This document shows positions 6,319 through 9,525 of a DNA stretch of 9,525 nt, piece after piece. Both the position numbers and the translations under genes were made by a program. This DNA is from Proteobacteria bacterium CAG:495 (GTDB lineage Bacteria; Pseudomonadota; Alphaproteobacteria; RF32; CAG-239): positions 4,483 to 14,007 of the forward strand of contig HF995293.1 in the NCBI GenBank assembly GCA_000432275.1. The letters run 5' to 3'. The notes beneath the pieces are model-generated. The model did not search any database, was not told where the DNA came from, and saw nothing but the letters and a program-made list of their open reading frames with translations. Position 1 is the stretch's first letter. Every line of letters starts with the position of its first letter.

Positions 6319-8001
6319 ATGGCTGAAGAAAACAATTCAGAAGAAGAGGTCAAAGAAGCGACACCTGATACAGGTGCCGCTTCAAGCGGATCTGGCGGTG
6401 TTCAATTAAGCAGACGGGAAACCGAACAGCGCGCATCCATCACGGACCTGTATTTTTCGAACGGCAACAAGCTGCTGACGCTGCCGGGATCTTCGCTTGT
6501 GGTCAACGACGATACCAGGCGTCTGCTGGCTTTGTTTTCCGACGGGCGCTTTTTGGTGGTTGAAACCCACAAATTTGACGGACGCGTTCTCAGTTTTGAA
6601 GTTTTGGCCAGAAAAAAACGGCTGAACATTTCCAAACCGACCTATGTTTCACAAAACGAGCTGAATGCCGTTTACAGCATTGCAGAACGCAGCGCCGCAG
6701 CCGCAGAAATTGAAGAAGACAGCGACCTCGACCAATTGCAAATGCAAAAGGACTTTGTCGCCGTGGTTGAACGCGCCGCCGCCAAGAAAGTGTCGGACGT
6801 GCACGTCGTGGTGGCGGACAGCACGCAGATTATGTTTCGTACCAACGGTATGATGCAGACCGAAATGGAGTATAACAAGGAATGGGGCGAGCTGTTCGTC
6901 CGCGCAGCTTTTGCTTCTGCGGACATCTCGGACTCCAACTATGCTCAAAACGAATTTCAGGGTGCACAAAAACTGGGTTCGACGCCGTTGCGCGGTTCCA
7001 AGGGAAAACTGATGCTGCCGCACAATGTGCTGGCTATTCGACTGCAATTTAATCCGATTGCCTTCGGTTCTCAATATCTGGTTATGCGTCTTTTGTATGC
7101 CGACGACAACCCGGACGGCAGCGGAGACTTGCAAGCCCTCGGTTTTGGAGAGTATGAAGAAAACCTGTTTTACCGTTTGCGGGCGGTTCCCGTCGGCGTG
7201 AGCGTCATTGCCGGCCCTACGGGTTCGGGAAAATCAACGACCCTGCAAAGAAACATGATTAAGCTGCTGCAGGAAAAGAATTATGAAATTAACCTGATTA
7301 CGGTGGAAGACCCTCCCGAATATCCTATTCCGGGGGCAAGGCAAATGCCGGTGACCAATGCCAATACAGAAGAAGAAAAAGACGAACAGTTTACCAAAGC
7401 CCTGTCGGCGGCACTGCGTTCCGACCCGGACGTTATGATGGTGGGCGAAATTCGTACTCTTTCCGCGGCTCAGCTTACATTTAAGGGGGCCTTGTCCGGC
7501 CACGGCATGTGGACAACCCTGCACGCCAACTCGGCACCGGCAATTCTGACCCGTTTCCGGGATATGGGCGTCGAAACGTTTAAACTGCTGGATCCGGAAC
7601 TGATAAAAGGCCTTATATCACAACGTCTGTTCCGAAAACTCTGCCCGCATTGCCGAAAATCGGTAAAAGAGATGCTGGATGAACCGCAGGTAAAACGTTT
7701 GAAAACAGCGTTGGGCGACTTCGGCGTTGAAAACACTTTCGTACGAGGTCCGGGCTGCAAATACTGCAACAACAGCGGAATTAAAGGGCGAATGAGCGTT
7801 CCGGAAATCGTGCTGCCCGACGCAATGTTTCTGGAACTGATGATTAAAGGCGAAACCAGAAAAGCCATTGACTACTGGACCAGCGATTTGGGCGGCAGGA
7901 CGCTGAAAGACGCCGCAATTGAGAGAATGTTAAAAGGTTACATTGATCTTGACGAAGTTGAACGTTGGTGCGGTTTGCTTGACCAACGTCCGGTTTATTA
8001 A
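6319..8001 (+). CDS. pilQ: Type IVb pilus assembly ATPase PilQ (PulE/GspE superfamily)
   Basis: This is a 560-residue cytoplasmic secretion ATPase that powers pilus extension. An acidic leader and an N-terminal domain (about 35-240) come first. They are followed by Walker A GPTGSGKST (299-307), an Asp box TVEDPPEY (328-335), Walker B-like DPDVMMVGEIR (369-379) and a His box GHGMWTTLH (394-402). Two zinc-binding-type pairs CPHC (442-445) and CKYC (480-483) are spaced 34 residues apart, as in PulE/EpsE assembly ATPases and unlike PilT retraction ATPases. After GEIR the usual Asp-x-Glu-Thr is replaced by Thr-Leu-Ser-Ala. Length and order match R64 PilQ. Note that PilQ here is the ATPase, not the type IVa secretin of the same name. 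The start has CAGG seven bases upstream and lies four bases after the pilP stop. Confidence 0.95.
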   Translation: MAEENNSEEEVKEATPDTGAASSGSGGVQLSRRETEQRASITDLYFSNGNKLLTLPGSSLVVNDDTRRLLALFSDGRFLVVETHKFDGRVLSFEVLARKKRLNISKPTYVSQNELNAVYSIAERSAAAAEIEEDSDLDQLQMQKDFVAVVERAAAKKVSDVHVVVADSTQIMFRTNGMMQTEMEYNKEWGELFVRAAFASADISDSNYAQNEFQGAQKLGSTPLRGSKGKLMLPHNVLAIRLQFNPIAFGSQYLVMRLLYADDNPDGSGDLQALGFGEYEENLFYRLRAVPVGVSVIAGPTGSGKSTTLQRNMIKLLQEKNYEINLITVEDPPEYPIPGARQMPVTNANTEEEKDEQFTKALSAALRSDPDVMMVGEIRTLSAAQLTFKGALSGHGMWTTLHANSAPAILTRFRDMGVETFKLLDPELIKGLISQRLFRKLCPHCRKSVKEMLDEPQVKRLKTALGDFGVENTFVRGPGCKYCNNSGIKGRMSVPEIVLPDAMFLELMIKGETRKAIDYWTSDLGGRTLKDAAIERMLKGYIDLDEVERWCGLLDQRPVY

Positions 8002-8012
8002 GGAAATAAAAA

Positions 8013-9137
8013 ATGGTTGAAGAGAATCAAAGACATAATCCGTCGTTTCACAATGCGGTACGCAAATTAAACAAGGTTGAGGAATATTATGCAAAAATGA
8101 TTTTGCAGTTTTCCAACAAAACCCGTTTAAAACTGTATCGCAAAATTGCCTCTTTGATGAAAAACCGCTTTTCATTGATGGATGCTCTGGACATGCTGCA
8201 TGACGGGGCCAGCAACGGCGGCAAAAATCCGAGCGAACCGCTGGCCATCGCCATCGCCTCCTGGGGGCGCTCGTTAAACAACGGTATGACTTTTTCCGAT
8301 GCGCTAAAAGGCTGGGCTCCCGACCGCGAACGTCTGATGCTCTCGGTCGGCGACGTTTCCGACCTGGAAAGCGCTCTGATGAATCTGATTAAGGTTACCG
8401 AAGGGTCTACCAAGATGATTCGTCCGATTGTGGGCGCAATTACCTATCCGGCCTTTTTGACAATGATGTCAGTTTTGATTATTTATGCAATCGGCGTCTA
8501 CATGGTGCCGCCGATGATTGATGCGGCGCCGACCGTCGTCTGGCGCGGTATGGCCCGAGACCTGGTTGACTTGTCGGCATGGATTAAGGACAATTGGCTG
8601 ATTGCTTTTGCCAGTCTGCCGGTAACCATGGCGGTCATCTATTTCACCATCGGCATTTGGACAGGCAAGGTCAGGGCTTTTTTTGACAATATTCCGCCTT
8701 GGTCATTATATAAGGTTTTTACCGGCATCAGCTGGCTTTTGGCTTTGTCGGCTCTGGTCAAAGGCGGTACGCCGGTTTCAATGGCGCTGAGAGCGCTGCG
8801 GCGCGACGCCAGCCGCTACCTGAAAGAACGAATCGATAAAACCCTGGTTTATGTCAACAACGGTGACAACCTCGGTCAGGCATTGGCCAAAACCGGACTG
8901 GATTTTCCGGACCGGGAAATTATCGGCGATTTGAAAATTTATTCGGAATTGGATAACTTTGAAGAAGCTCTGGACAAGCTGGCCAACGACTGGCTGGAAG
9001 AATCCGTCTATATGATTGAAGAAAAAGCCGGCGTTTTGAATATGGCAGCTTTGCTTTCCATCGGCGGCGTCATTGCCTGGGCGGTTATGGGAACGTTTGA
9101 AATGCAAGATCAAATTACCAGCAGCATGGGAGGCTAA
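8013..9137 (+). CDS. pilR: Inner-membrane platform protein PilR (GspF-like)
   Basis: This 374-residue polytopic membrane protein belongs to the type II secretion F superfamily and forms the inner-membrane platform on which PilQ acts. The first cytoplasmic domain (about 28-135) has the GspF helix pattern ('LYRKIASLMKNRFSLMDALD', then 'LMLSVGDVSDLESALMNLI'). Transmembrane segments are at about 143-167, 195-217 and 342-364. A second cytoplasmic GspF-like repeat ('ISWLLALSALVKGGTPVSMA', with 'NNGDNLGQALAKTGLDFPD') lies at about 235-330. Length and three-helix layout are those expected for PilR/GspF. AAGGA, overlapping the pilQ stop codon, is eight bases upstream of the ATG; the gap is 11 bases, so coupling is likely. 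Confidence 0.92.
   Translation: MVEENQRHNPSFHNAVRKLNKVEEYYAKMILQFSNKTRLKLYRKIASLMKNRFSLMDALDMLHDGASNGGKNPSEPLAIAIASWGRSLNNGMTFSDALKGWAPDRERLMLSVGDVSDLESALMNLIKVTEGSTKMIRPIVGAITYPAFLTMMSVLIIYAIGVYMVPPMIDAAPTVVWRGMARDLVDLSAWIKDNWLIAFASLPVTMAVIYFTIGIWTGKVRAFFDNIPPWSLYKVFTGISWLLALSALVKGGTPVSMALRALRRDASRYLKERIDKTLVYVNNGDNLGQALAKTGLDFPDREIIGDLKIYSELDNFEEALDKLANDWLEESVYMIEEKAGVLNMAALLSIGGVIAWAVMGTFEMQDQITSSMGG
9128..9133 (+). promoter_or_regulatory. Ribosome binding site for the PilS-like gene
   Basis: GGGAGG at the end of pilR is five bases upstream of ATG 9139. It selects this frame over the overlapping +1 frame that begins with ATG at 9153. Confidence 0.75.
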
Positions 9138-9138
9138 T

Positions 9139-9525
9139 ATGCAGATAAAATTATGGATTCAGCAGCAAAAGCTCAAATTGCAGACCTTAAAACGCCGGCA
9201 GCTGGTCATCGGCGGCATGGTCGGGGCATTGCTGATTGTCTGGGGCATAAGCGTTTTATTTTTCAGCGAAAAATATATCGGAACCGACAAGGCAGCGGCG
9301 GAAGTTCAGCAGCTGGCGGAAAACATCCGGCGCTTTTATCAGAATCGGCCGGACTTTTGGGGATTAAACACTCAGGCGGTTTTAGACAAGCAGATTGCGC
9401 CGCGGGCGATGAGCAAAAATGGGCGGCTAATGAACTTTTTCGGCAAAGACGTTGTCGTCGGCAGCGGAATCGAGGGAATGATGCTGATGCCGGGGTCGCG
9501 CAACTTTGACATTGTTTATAAGAAC
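9139..9525 (+). CDS. PilS-like type IVb pilin or pilin-like protein (3' partial)
   Basis: The frame from ATG 9139 stays open to the end of the window, giving 129 residues of an unfinished protein. A basic N-terminus (MQIKLWIQQQKLKLQTLKRR) leads into one hydrophobic helix (about 21-43, 'LVIGGMVGALLIVWGISVLF'). The periplasmic part resembles the PilS N-terminal domain: 'VQQLAENIRRFYQNR', 'FWGLNTQAVLDKQIAPRAM', then 'NFFGKDVVVGSG' and 'FDIVY'. Its place one base after the pilR stop equals that of pilS in R64. However, no Gly followed by a Glu five residues into a hydrophobic helix is visible, so standard PilD/PilU-type prepilin cleavage is doubtful. It could be a diverged major pilin, a minor pilin or a pilin-fold accessory protein that is not processed. 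The C-terminus lies outside the window. Confidence 0.68.
   Translation, partial: MQIKLWIQQQKLKLQTLKRRQLVIGGMVGALLIVWGISVLFFSEKYIGTDKAAAEVQQLAENIRRFYQNRPDFWGLNTQAVLDKQIAPRAMSKNGRLMNFFGKDVVVGSGIEGMMLMPGSRNFDIVYKN

Noticed and set aside
6649..7134. A 161-codon minus-strand reading frame opposite pilQ
   Set aside because: It lies wholly inside a clear ATPase gene, is rich in His/Cys/Val without domain-like pattern, and fits a shadow of codon bias.
9153..9509. A 118-codon + strand reading frame beginning with ATG 9153
   Set aside because: It is out of frame with the better-supported gene from ATG 9139, which has GGGAGG at the right distance, a membrane segment and PilS-like sequence.

Overview
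The window is a compact, single-strand operon segment for a type IVb pilus (R64 thin-pilus / TCP type) or a closely related envelope machine of a Gram-negative bacterium. All eight genes read on the + strand. The first is cut by the left edge and the last by the right edge. The cell type is Gram-negative: there are two lipoprotein signals, an outer-membrane secretin, an OmpA-like peptidoglycan-binding-like domain and periplasmic proteins. Base composition is intermediate. A host-associated or environmental proteobacterium, perhaps an uncultured alphaproteobacterium, is my guess, but the sequence alone does not prove it.

Layout from left to right: the C-terminal part of a low-complexity protein ending in a divergent OmpA-like domain (1-1200); a 57-base gap with a possible promoter; a lipoprotein with a TcpQ/PilL-type C-terminal domain (1288-2001); the lipoprotein secretin PilN (1988-3589); the bitopic accessory protein PilO (GTG start, 3611-4888); a PilP-type periplasmic protein with an unusually long coiled coil (4878-6314); the PilQ assembly ATPase with Walker A, Asp box, Walker B, His box and two CxxC pairs (6319-8001); the polytopic inner-membrane platform PilR (8013-9137); and the start of a PilS-like pilin (9139 to the window end).

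From the TcpQ-like gene onward the genes overlap or lie within 21 bases of each other, each with a recognisable Shine-Dalgarno sequence, so they are probably one translationally coupled operon. The inferred machine runs as follows: PilQ hydrolyses ATP under PilR at the inner membrane; PilO and PilP link the inner-membrane platform to the outer membrane; PilN forms the channel, aided by the TcpQ-like lipoprotein; PilS-like subunits are the substrate. The gene order secretin-O-P-Q-R-S follows R64. No pilM lies between the TcpQ-like gene and the secretin, which resembles the tcpQ-tcpC pairing.

The unusual points are the enlarged coiled-coil PilP, a pilin-like protein without a visible prepilin-peptidase motif or Glu5, the neighbouring OmpA-like protein with a long disordered linker, and a changed Walker-B-adjacent segment in the ATPase. 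I see no mobile element, CRISPR array, tRNA or rRNA.
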